Both the position numbers and the translations under genes were made by a program. Below, one piece after another: positions 44,038 through 52,966 of a stretch of DNA of 64,000 nucleotides. Origin of the DNA: Deltaproteobacteria bacterium (GTDB lineage Bacteria > Myxococcota_A > UBA9160 > SZUA-336); contig JAJDAK010000031.1 of the NCBI GenBank assembly GCA_029261895.1, positions 1 through 64,000 on the forward strand. The letters are read 5' to 3'. Below the pieces are notes generated by a model. The model saw only the letters and a list, made by a program, of their open reading frames with translations, was not told where the DNA came from and did no database searches. Each line of letters starts with the position of its first letter. The first letter of the stretch is position 1.

Positions 44038-47000
44038 TATTTCCCCGCGATTATTTTGTCTTTTACATGCACGATATTTCCGTACGGATCAAACGTAGTC
44101 TTGGTATATGCAGTCGTAACGCCATTCGCATCTACAGCCTTCTGGTAAACAGCCTTCGACCCGGGCACATTACTTGCTGGCACCTCAGCCGTGAACAAGA
44201 CACCGTCACCAAAGTCATCGATATCTACACCAGTTTGCGCCTTAGGCAGCTTTTTCTCGAAACGCTTGTACTTCGCTGCTTGAGACTTTGTCAGAGATGC
44301 CGGTGAAATGCTGGATGTCGAAACGCCGCGAGTTCCAGAACCTACAGCGCCAAATCCTTTCACCATCGGAGCAACAACAGCAGTGACGCGTAGGATATCT
44401 ATGGCGACACCGATGACCGTACCCTCCGCTGCGCCCTCACCGAGTCTCGCGACGTCAATGATGCCACCAACAAAGTCGACCGCAGTTGCACCAGCTGTTG
44501 CCCCATATACACCCGCAGTACCGTACGGATCGACAACTTCTTTTTCTAACCACTGCTTGACGCGTTCAGCCCAGGCATCATATGCATCCGCGATATCCGA
44601 GGCGGTTTGCCACTGATCGCCGCCTTTTTCACGTCCCATCGGATCCACAAAGTTGACAGGGTTGTTGGAGACGTACCCGTAGAGGCCCATGCCATCGACG
44701 TAACCGAGGGGGTCGCGCTGAAGGAAGCGACCGCGTGCTGGGTCGTAGTAGCGCGCGCGGTAGTAGTAGAGGCTGGATTCGGAGTCGAGGCGTCGGCCCG
44801 TAAACAAGAAGGGGTTGCCAATGGTGCTCGATGGAAGTGAGCTCAATCCATCTGTGCTGCGGAACTCGGGCTCACCGTAGATGTCATAGCGAATACGTTC
44901 TACGATGGCGCCGTTGGGATCGGACAGTGCTGCGATCGAACCGATTGAGTTCTCATGATAGTGATAGGCGTTTCCACCGGTTGTGATTTCAAGGACTTCG
45001 TCTATCCCACGTCCAAATACGTATTGGCGTACGGTCGCATCGAGACCATCGCGCTCTTCAATACTACGTGCCCCGTCGTAGTAGAAGTTCGTGATCTCGA
45101 CCCCGGCCATCTTCTGAATGCGACGACCCAGCGCATCATAGGTGTAGGTCGCAATCGTGATACTTCCGCTGGATTCGATCCGCAGTAAGCGGTTGGCAAA
45201 ATCGTAGACGTAGGTTTGGTTCGCGTCGTTGGTGAGGTTCCCATTGTCGTCATGCGTTTGAGCTGCAGCGCTAATCTGGGCGTATTCGTTCATGTTGTTG
45301 GCAGTGAACGTAGTGGTCGCACTTGCTTGGGTTCGCTCGGCCCAGTTTCCAATACCATCGAGTCGATAGACGTTTTCAGTTTCACCAAGAAATGCGGAGA
45401 CGTCGGCGTTGGTATTGTCGTTATTGAGAACCGAAGCCACAGAGGCCGCTGGCTCGCGGAACGCTGCACGCGTGACGCGGTAGTCGGAATCGTACTCGTA
45501 GACATCCGCGGTATTGACGAATAGATCGAGTTCGAAACGGCGGTTATGCCGTTTATCGTACGCGTACTGAAACCCAGCGACTAAGGAACCCGCGGTCTGC
45601 TCGTGCCGAAGTTGCAAGGTGCGCTTAATGCCGTCGTATCCTACGTCTTGCCCGGCGCCGTCGTGGTACCGCAGACGCGTTCCATTGCCATAACGCCGCT
45701 CGAGCGTGCGCGACGGGCCTAGATAGTCATACTCGGCGATGAAACCCGGACTGCCTTGGTTGCCAATCTGTTCAACGCGATCGAGGCCGTCATAGCGGGT
45801 CTCAAGGATACGACCGTCTGGATAGGTACAGCTCAGCCGATTGCCGACACCATCGAACTCGGTCGCGACGGTCTTGCCGTTCTGAATCTCCGCCAAGGTA
45901 CGAGACAACGAGTCGTATCGAAGATCGACATCGCTGTTGTCGGCAGCACTGTTGGGGTCGTTGTTGTCTGTGGCTCGCGTACTTCTCGAAAGACCATCGT
46001 ATTCATAGCGCCACTCGGTTGTACCTTCGATATCCGGAGCGCGAGCCAGATCCTTCGCGATCAACCGATTGATGCCATCGAACGTATTGGTGTGGACGCT
46101 GCCGTTCTCATCGATGAGTTGACGGATATTGCTATCGCGATCATAGATGAAGGTGTTCGTCGTTAGATCCGCAAAGCGCTCGATAGTGCGGCGGTTGAGT
46201 GCATCGTACTCATACTCGGTGCGGTTGCCGCCGTCATCGATGAGCGCAAGCAGCCGCGAGTTTTGGTCCCATTCCGAAAGCACCGTAATCTGGCCGTCGG
46301 CGTTCGATGGGTTGTTTGGATCGAGCGACCCGGCACCCGTACCGCCTACGCGCAGATCTCGCACTTCGGCCAAGAGACGGTTGATCCCATCGTAGGTCGT
46401 GGAAATCGTATTCCCCAGCGCATCGACACTCTGGATACGATTGTTTCGACTGTCGTACTGATACGTCGTGCGGTTTCCGAGGTTATCGATGATCGCCGCA
46501 ACTCGATCGATTTCATCGTATTCGCGCTGCGTAACAAAGGTCTCATCGGGAACATGGGCTTCGGGGCTCTTCTCGATTTCGGTCGTTTGAACTAGGTTGT
46601 GGTTGTCGTCGTAGGCGAGAAGCACTTCGTTCTGTAGCTCGTCTACTTCGCGGATGACGCGGTCCACACCATCGTGCTCACGAAGACGCTGGTGAATATT
46701 GTCATCGAGCACTCGAGTCATCCGGCTCAGGCGATCGTACTCGGTGTGTGTGGTCACGCGGCCATCGCCGGGACTGAGCGGACCTTCGGGACCCACGACC
46801 GCAACATTCGAGAACAGCAGGTCATCGCGCTGGAAACTTCGGTTGAGTTCGTCATAGGCGAACTCGACCTGTGAAAGCAGAACATTACTTGCAGTCGAAT
46901 TGTCGGACTGGCTCGCACCACCATTCAGGCCGAGATGCCGCTCAAGCACGAGGTTGCTTTCTGGGTCGTAGCCATAGTCCATCTCGTTGCCCACGGCGTC

Positions 47001-50000
47001 CACAGTACGAATACGTCGATCGTAGCCATCGTAGAAGGCAAGGTTTTCCTCGTTTTGAGCGTCACCGTTATTATCCTCGGCATCCACCGCCCGAATCAGG
47101 TTCTCGTTGCCGTCGTAGGTATGCGTGTTCGTGCTGGTTTCCGCTGTTCCCGCACCCCGCGTGATCGAGAAAACCAAGTCGCGTTCGTCGTAAACGGTTT
47201 CGACGATATTCCCCTCGGGCTGGGTGATCCGAATTCGATTCTCGTTTCCGTCATAGGCGAATTGCGTGATCAAGAACTCGAGGCTTGAGACCTCTTCGCT
47301 TTTCGTCAGCGGATTGTCGAGGATATCGTAGTTAAAACGGGTCGTGACGAAGCCGCCGAGGTTCGGGCCATTCGTATCGACGTTCTGTACCTGCGCTTCA
47401 ATCACGTTATCGTTCAGGTCGTAAACGAATGCAGTCTCGTAGTTAAACGGCGCCTCTAGCGTTGTGCGAACGATTTGATTGAGTTCGTTGACTTCGAAAA
47501 CGGTGACATTGCCCCGCCCATCGGTACTTCGCACGAGATTGCCGACTGGGTCATAGAGCGATTCCATCCGAATCTGAGTCAGCGGTGCGGTGGATCGTCG
47601 ACGCGGGCTCGTACGATTATCTCGGATGCTTGCAGCAAGATAGCCGCCGGTGTCGACGGCCAAGGTCCGGGTTGAGAACGACGGGAATGTATCTCCGTCA
47701 GGGTCGTTTTCGGGGTAGTAGACGTAGTCGTCGACGTTTCCCTCAGCATCAATGACAGCGGTCTTTTGCCCAAAGCGGTTATAGGTGTATTCACTAATGA
47801 TCTCTTGGGTGGTATCGCCTTCGACAACCGCCTGTGCAGAGCTCGCAAGCAGGTTGACCGTAGGCTGAACCTCTCGCACGATATTTCCACCGATCTGATT
47901 CGAAATGCCGTCGCCGTTCAGATCACCGAGATCCAACGCGACGCCGTTCGCGGCGAGCAAAGCCGTCAGCGCGACCTCAGAGCGCCCGGTTTCGAGCGCG
48001 AGCGCGGTGAGGTTGTCACCCTCTTGGTAGTCGAAGATGTTTGTCTTGGTGTATCGAGTCGCGCTCTGGCCACCGCCGTTCTGGGGCTGATAGTTCGGGT
48101 CGTTGCCACGCCTATCCACACGGGATGCGACTCGGTTATAGATAGGCTCATAGGCGTAGGTCAGCTTCAGCTGATCCTGAGCCGCGCCACGCGGACCCGG
48201 CGTGCGGGTGAACTCAATCAGGTTCCCCTGTTGTAGGCGATCGGTATTCCCCGTGTCATAGACAAAGTCGATCTGATTCCCTTCGGGCCGTGTCGTAGAC
48301 GTTCGCTCGCCGTCGTCGTTATACGTATGTTGCGTGATGAAGACCGCAGGATCGTCGGGGTTCACGTTGCGATTGGTTTCAACACGCTTCTCTAAAAGAT
48401 TTCCAAGCGCGTTGTGAATCAATACGGTGCGATTGCCGTTTCGGTCCGTTTCGATCGTCTGATTGCGTGGCAACGCTGGAGTTTCGGGCAGACCGGGATT
48501 TAGTTCGGAGTATTGGTATGTGAAATTCTGACCCGCTTCACCAAACTGCTGAACAACGATCCGGTCGAATTCATAGGAATTTGGATCCTGCCCGTAGTTA
48601 TTTACCAGGTAACGTTGAGCTTTCGGGTCAGTAATCGAGATCATATTGTGATCTAGAAAACGGGTTCTCGGATCACCGGGTTGTTCAAGCCCGGAACTGT
48701 ATTCGTAGAACGTCGTCTTTCCGTTTGGAAAGTCGTTACCGGTGGAAGTATTCACCACGACCGGCGTGCGGACGAATATGAGGTCACCGTTGTCGTCGTA
48801 GGTATATCTGACTTCTCGTCCTGTGTAGTCGGTGACTGACTCGAGTCTTCTGTTCTGCCCAAAGCGAAATTCGATATCGCGACCAAGGGTGTCGGTTACG
48901 GTCTGAAGAAAACCAAGCGCGTCATAGCTGAACGTCATCGTGTTTCCATAGCGATCAACGTGAGCCGTAAGAAAACCGTTGGGATCGAAATGTTTCTTGA
49001 AGCCGCTTCGATCGCGGATCGTGAAGCTATCGTCTGGATTCTTGATCAACTCGTCATAAAAGCCATCTGGTGATCCATAGATCAAACCTGGCTGGTCTTC
49101 ATAGCGATCGACCCGACTGCGGCCGCTACATCGCATAACATCCTGATCCGTATCATTCGGATCGGGAACAAAGAGACGCTCGTTGTAGTTGAAATCCCAG
49201 TTATGGCCCAACGGCCCATCCGCGTTGTATTGGCTGCGGTAAGTGCGTTGCATTCGGAAGTCGAAACCACGTCCTGGAATGCGCAGGTCGATCTCAGTGA
49301 GAATAAATTCGCCGGTCGACATGATGACCGGGTCTCCGCGCTGATCGGAGCGTTCACCCTCGGACCACCAATCTGCGATGTCGTCCGTGATATCGACGAT
49401 CCAATCCGACCAGTCCTCCCACATCTCGGCGAATTCCTGCGTTAGATCGACGGACGGAGACTCAGTCGTTTCAGGATTGTTCGGATCGTTATTGGGTACG
49501 GGAGGCTCGTTGATCGGCCCGAAGTCTCCCGTGGCAAAGAAACCCGCGATCGCACCGATCAAATCCCCGAGATTCGGATACGGCGGACAAGCGGCGCCCC
49601 AGCCCGCGGTGGTGATTCCGCTGTCGGGATCGGTCACCATGAACGCACCGTTTTCAGTCACGGTCCCTGTTGCCACAATTTCAAAATCACCCGTATCGTG
49701 ATTGAACGACAGGAAGTACATCGCCTCACCCGGCGCTAGGCCGGACAGGTTCGGAAACTGAATCTCCACCGGCGGATCAAATCGTGTACCCGCAGGTTGC
49801 AATGTCCAAGCGAATGGCGCCGCTGCACCGTCCGGCAGCGGCATCGGCACATCATCGAAATGAACTTGATTGAGCGAAAGTGTGGCCGGCGCATTGGGAT
49901 CTGGGATCGAGCCGTTCGCAAGCGTGACGCTGCCTGCACGCACGGTCATCTTCAAACCTGCGATGCCTTCGATCTCAAGTTCTACGTCTTGAGTACCGTC

Positions 50001-52085
50001 ATAGATGCGTTCATTGACTACTTCCAGCGGTGGCAGCGGGATCGGGAATCCAAGTTCATTGGCCGTATTGGGAATGAGAACGATTTCGTAATGAAGCTCA
50101 GGGAAACTACCTGCAGGAATCGCCTCGCCACCAACCGACGTAGACATAGAGCCATCCACCGTCAGCCCACCCGCACCGGATTCTGGAATACTCGGAAACT
50201 CGAACCGACCATCTGAGGCGGTCGTCGTCACCAACGAAGTCGAACCCACATCCAGCTGGACCGTCGCGTTTTCGAGCGGGCGATTTGCGTTGTCGAATAC
50301 TTGCCCTGAAAAACTTGTGGGGTCGTTCGGATCCCGACTACGAGCGAAGGCTGTAAAGAAGACAGGGAGACCAGGATTATTGGGGAAATCCGCTTCGACT
50401 TCGTGAATGCCCGCGATCGGGCCTAGCAGCCAACTAATCTCTGCGTGTCCCGTCGCGTCGGTATTGAGAGTAATTTCTGTCTCATCGCCAACGCGCCCAC
50501 CGCCCTCGATCACGCGAAAGGTGACGGGAACGTCGGCCACTGGATTGCGACTATCGTGGACCCAAGCAACCAACGGCTCTGGCAATAACGCGCCCACTTC
50601 GCCTTCTTGCCTTAGGCCCGTGCCAATTGCGATTTGTGTCGCGGGCGCCGCAAGCCCCGATGCACAGAAAAATACTGGAGCAACGGCGCTTACGGCCTGC
50701 ACCTCTAGCCGATTGTTGCCGCTTCCTGCGTCGCTTCCAAGCCGCCAATGAACCTGCGCTTCACCATTGCTGTCGGTGACGAGATCGATCAGACGCGTTG
50801 TCACGTTTGAATTCGGATCCGTCGCAAGTACACCGTCGGAACGGACCACTCGAATGCTTACCGTCTCGCCCGCTAGCGGCGTGCCCACTTCGTCCACAAG
50901 TCGGACGATGGCCGGGCTTGGGACGAATGACTTCACTTCAGCACTTTGCGTGTTGCCCGAAACTGCGATGAGCTCGGTCTCACCGGGACCCACCGCGACG
51001 CGCGTTACGCTGATTTGCTGTGTCGCCTGATTGCCCAATTCATCGGTCGCAATCGCTTCAACCAAGGTGGGAACACCCAGGCTTAACGGAACGTTGGATA
51101 AGAAGAAGGTGCCGTTTGTTCCGATGCCGATGTCGATGGTCGCGGGAACGCCATTCACGGTGACCGCGAGCCCCATGAAGCCACTCAACAGATCACCGAT
51201 CCGACCCGCGACATCGGTGGTTGCGGTGCTGACCGTCGCGCCATCGGTCGGAAAATCAATAAAGAGATCTGGCGCCTGTTGATCCTGAATAATATCGAGT
51301 GCAAGAGGCGCACTGCGCTCGCCACTCGGGGACACCGCAGTCAGAAAGATTGGATTGTTTCTATTCGGTTCGAGCGGCACGTTGACGCTGAATGATCCAT
51401 CCACGACTGCGACCGTTAGATCACCACTTGGAGCGCGCACCTCGATCGTAGACGCAAAGACAGATGTACCCGACAGTTCAACATTGGGATCCGTGGTCAA
51501 AGTGACGGGGTCATCGATCAGTGGAGGCAGTAAGGCAGAAACGCAGGTCCCGAAGTCTGATTCGTCGATCAGCGCGTCGCCATTGCTATCAGCCGCATCG
51601 ATACAAATGTCGAAGTCCGAGCAAATAGCGCGGGTCACCGACGACGTCGAAGTACATTTACTCTCTGTCTTTATCTTGCATTTGACGCGACCGGATTTTT
51701 CACGACGCTCGACACAAGCAACACGAGGATTCGTTGGGGTCGGCGCACGACCACAGGTCGTCGCTCGATAGACCTTGCTCACTACACTACGACACTGTCG
51801 ACGCAAGTCGTCGAACGCAACGGCTTCAAGGAGCTTGAGTTTGACGCAGCGTTTATAGTCCCCGGTTTTCTTCCCCGCTGTACCGTCGAAATCAGCGCAG
51901 ACACATGCGGCCTCAATCTGGGCCCGGAGTGCATTGATCGCGGCGAGATCACCGGCGACCTCTGGATTCGTGCCAGTAAGGCAGGTCGTCTTACCCGCCC
52001 AAGCGGGCGCCGATGGGATCGCAATCAGCGCGAGCGCGAGGCCAACGAGCCAGCTCCGAATGTCACTCACGAGAAACAACCTCAT
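44037..52085 (-). CDS. Sec-exported Rhs/YD-repeat polymorphic toxin
   Basis: Domains of this 2682-residue protein, in order: signal peptide (about 1-30, VGLALALIAIPSAPAWA); Cys-rich region to about 145; EF-hand-like loop DSNGDALIDESDF near 165; Ig-like domains about 365-480 and 485-585; carboxypeptidase-regulatory-like domain about 590-650; DUF6531-type entry to the Rhs shell near 915 (RGDPVIMSTGEFILTEIDL); YD repeats about 980-2440 with a LysM-like insert near 1350-1400; and the Rhs core ending in ARYYDPARGRFLQRDPLGY and VDPMG near 2480. The last 200 residues are the variable tip, ending in a small domain (KYKRFEKKLPKAQTG, AVYQKAVDANG, YTKTTFDPYGNIVHVKDK) that resembles tips of other Rhs proteins but whose activity I cannot name. 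No PAAR domain or T6SS gene is present. Confidence 0.92.
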   Translation of the reverse strand: MRLFLVSDIRSWLVGLALALIAIPSAPAWAGKTTCLTGTNPEVAGDLAAINALRAQIEAACVCADFDGTAGKKTGDYKRCVKLKLLEAVAFDDLRRQCRSVVSKVYRATTCGRAPTPTNPRVACVERREKSGRVKCKIKTESKCTSTSSVTRAICSDFDICIDAADSNGDALIDESDFGTCVSALLPPLIDDPVTLTTDPNVELSGTSVFASTIEVRAPSGDLTVAVVDGSFSVNVPLEPNRNNPIFLTAVSPSGERSAPLALDIIQDQQAPDLFIDFPTDGATVSTATTDVAGRIGDLLSGFMGLAVTVNGVPATIDIGIGTNGTFFLSNVPLSLGVPTLVEAIATDELGNQATQQISVTRVAVGPGETELIAVSGNTQSAEVKSFVPSPAIVRLVDEVGTPLAGETVSIRVVRSDGVLATDPNSNVTTRLIDLVTDSNGEAQVHWRLGSDAGSGNNRLEVQAVSAVAPVFFCASGLAAPATQIAIGTGLRQEGEVGALLPEPLVAWVHDSRNPVADVPVTFRVIEGGGRVGDETEITLNTDATGHAEISWLLGPIAGIHEVEADFPNNPGLPVFFTAFARSRDPNDPTSFSGQVFDNANRPLENATVQLDVGSTSLVTTTASDGRFEFPSIPESGAGGLTVDGSMSTSVGGEAIPAGSFPELHYEIVLIPNTANELGFPIPLPPLEVVNERIYDGTQDVELEIEGIAGLKMTVRAGSVTLANGSIPDPNAPATLSLNQVHFDDVPMPLPDGAAAPFAWTLQPAGTRFDPPVEIQFPNLSGLAPGEAMYFLSFNHDTGDFEIVATGTVTENGAFMVTDPDSGITTAGWGAACPPYPNLGDLIGAIAGFFATGDFGPINEPPVPNNDPNNPETTESPSVDLTQEFAEMWEDWSDWIVDITDDIADWWSEGERSDQRGDPVIMSTGEFILTEIDLRIPGRGFDFRMQRTYRSQYNADGPLGHNWDFNYNERLFVPDPNDTDQDVMRCSGRSRVDRYEDQPGLIYGSPDGFYDELIKNPDDSFTIRDRSGFKKHFDPNGFLTAHVDRYGNTMTFSYDALGFLQTVTDTLGRDIEFRFGQNRRLESVTDYTGREVRYTYDDNGDLIFVRTPVVVNTSTGNDFPNGKTTFYEYSSGLEQPGDPRTRFLDHNMISITDPKAQRYLVNNYGQDPNSYEFDRIVVQQFGEAGQNFTYQYSELNPGLPETPALPRNQTIETDRNGNRTVLIHNALGNLLEKRVETNRNVNPDDPAVFITQHTYNDDGERTSTTRPEGNQIDFVYDTGNTDRLQQGNLIEFTRTPGPRGAAQDQLKLTYAYEPIYNRVASRVDRRGNDPNYQPQNGGGQSATRYTKTNIFDYQEGDNLTALALETGRSEVALTALLAANGVALDLGDLNGDGISNQIGGNIVREVQPTVNLLASSAQAVVEGDTTQEIISEYTYNRFGQKTAVIDAEGNVDDYVYYPENDPDGDTFPSFSTRTLAVDTGGYLAASIRDNRTSPRRRSTAPLTQIRMESLYDPVGNLVRSTDGRGNVTVFEVNELNQIVRTTLEAPFNYETAFVYDLNDNVIEAQVQNVDTNGPNLGGFVTTRFNYDILDNPLTKSEEVSSLEFLITQFAYDGNENRIRITQPEGNIVETVYDERDLVFSITRGAGTAETSTNTHTYDGNENLIRAVDAEDNNGDAQNEENLAFYDGYDRRIRTVDAVGNEMDYGYDPESNLVLERHLGLNGGASQSDNSTASNVLLSQVEFAYDELNRSFQRDDLLFSNVAVVGPEGPLSPGDGRVTTHTEYDRLSRMTRVLDDNIHQRLREHDGVDRVIREVDELQNEVLLAYDDNHNLVQTTEIEKSPEAHVPDETFVTQREYDEIDRVAAIIDNLGNRTTYQYDSRNNRIQSVDALGNTISTTYDGINRLLAEVRDLRVGGTGAGSLDPNNPSNADGQITVLSEWDQNSRLLALIDDGGNRTEYEYDALNRRTIERFADLTTNTFIYDRDSNIRQLIDENGSVHTNTFDGINRLIAKDLARAPDIEGTTEWRYEYDGLSRSTRATDNNDPNSAADNSDVDLRYDSLSRTLAEIQNGKTVATEFDGVGNRLSCTYPDGRILETRYDGLDRVEQIGNQGSPGFIAEYDYLGPSRTLERRYGNGTRLRYHDGAGQDVGYDGIKRTLQLRHEQTAGSLVAGFQYAYDKRHNRRFELDLFVNTADVYEYDSDYRVTRAAFREPAASVASVLNNDNTNADVSAFLGETENVYRLDGIGNWAERTQASATTTFTANNMNEYAQISAAAQTHDDNGNLTNDANQTYVYDFANRLLRIESSGSITIATYTYDALGRRIQKMAGVEITNFYYDGARSIEERDGLDATVRQYVFGRGIDEVLEITTGGNAYHYHENSIGSIAALSDPNGAIVERIRYDIYGEPEFRSTDGLSSLPSSTIGNPFLFTGRRLDSESSLYYYRARYYDPARGRFLQRDPLGYVDGMGLYGYVSNNPVNFVDPMGREKGGDQWQTASDIADAYDAWAERVKQWLEKEVVDPYGTAGVYGATAGATAVDFVGGIIDVARLGEGAAEGTVIGVAIDILRVTAVVAPMVKGFGAVGSGTRGVSTSSISPASLTKSQAAKYKRFEKKLPKAQTGVDIDDFGDGVLFTAEVPASNVPGSKAVYQKAVDANGVTTAYTKTTFDPYGNIVHVKDKIIAGK

Positions 52086-52110
52086 ACCACTCCAGACGTC
52101 GGTAACTGGC

Positions 52111-52140
52111 GTTGTACCTCTCGAGCTGGTCGGAAGTCAA
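52111..52140 (-). promoter_or_regulatory. Candidate sigma-70 promoter of the rhs operon
   Basis: On the minus strand TTGACT (52140-52135) and TACAAC (52116-52111) are separated by 18 bases, about 25 bases before the rhs start codon at 52085. The -35 box matches five of six consensus bases and the -10 box four of six. It lies in the 102-base gap after the GST gene, the only sizeable gap upstream of rhs. Confidence 0.45.
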
Positions 52141-52187
52141 CTAATACTGGAGCTATGACGGACTACGGTTGTCTCGTTGGCGATTTA

Positions 52188-52955
52188 CTACCGAACCGGT
52201 GCGATGAAGGCGCGACCGGCGTCGAGTTCGCTGAGGATCCACGGTCCCAAGCCTGCGCGAAGTCCCCATTCGAGTCGATCGTTACGCCAGTGGATATGGT
52301 CCTTATCGAAGATGGAATCTTCGAGTTCGTTGGATTCACGGAACGCGTCCATCAGTTCCTGCGTCGCTTGTTGAATGCTCGGACGATCCGATACACGCAT
52401 CAACCAGCGACGTAATTCGGGATGCTCTTCCTCCGGACCCATCCCCATGAACTCGGCCGCCGCGATATGGGGCGTAAGCGCAATGTCGGCGCGCGAGAAA
52501 TTTTCATCAAAGTGGTCCTGACCATTGAGGTCCTTTTCCAAATTCAAATAGAGAGTACCGAGGGCCTTGCGCAGCGGAGCTTCCCAGTTTTCCGGGATAT
52601 TCTCGGTGTGCTTCGCAAACATCTTCACCGTACCCAGCACGAAAATCGCAGCATCGAGCTGCGTATCACTGAGCATCTCAATCCTTCGTACCTTTGCGCG
52701 GCGTGCGGGATCGGACGGTAGCAGCGGAACCGACGGGAAGCGCTCTTCGATGTAGTCGCAGATGACGCGTGAATCACATACCACGGTATCACCGTCGCGG
52801 AGCGCGGGCACCTCGCCCTTGGGATTCAGTAATAGTAGATCCTCGCGCTGGCGTTTCCGTTTGATTTCGCGCTTCTCAAACTTAACGCCCTTTTCATAGA
52901 GCGTCGCGCGGACTTTGAACGCATATGGACTAAAGGCATTATCGAATAACTGCAT
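52188..52955 (-). CDS. Glutathione S-transferase family protein
   Basis: This 255-residue GST has an N-terminal thioredoxin-like domain (MQLFDNAFSPYAFKVRATLY, GEVPALRDGDTVVCDSRVIC) and a helical C-terminal domain (DENFSRADIALTPHIAAAEF). A Ser near residue 9 takes the usual thiol-activating position. It resembles bacterial GSTs of the maleylacetoacetate isomerase or beta-etherase type; the substrate is unknown. It follows the DUF899 gene by 11 bases on the same strand. Confidence 0.88.
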   Translation of the reverse strand: MQLFDNAFSPYAFKVRATLYEKGVKFEKREIKRKRQREDLLLLNPKGEVPALRDGDTVVCDSRVICDYIEERFPSVPLLPSDPARRAKVRRIEMLSDTQLDAAIFVLGTVKMFAKHTENIPENWEAPLRKALGTLYLNLEKDLNGQDHFDENFSRADIALTPHIAAAEFMGMGPEEEHPELRRWLMRVSDRPSIQQATQELMDAFRESNELEDSIFDKDHIHWRNDRLEWGLRAGLGPWILSELDAGRAFIAPVR

Positions 52956-52966
52956 GGGGTACTCCG

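Noticed and set aside
44607..50751. Numerous plus- and minus-strand ORFs of 60-160 residues within rhs
   Set aside because: They are shadows of the YD-repeat coding frame, with no ribosome sites or domains.
44037..52085. Assignment of the Rhs protein as a T6SS effector
   Set aside because: There is a signal peptide, no PAAR domain, and no VgrG, Hcp or adaptor gene nearby.
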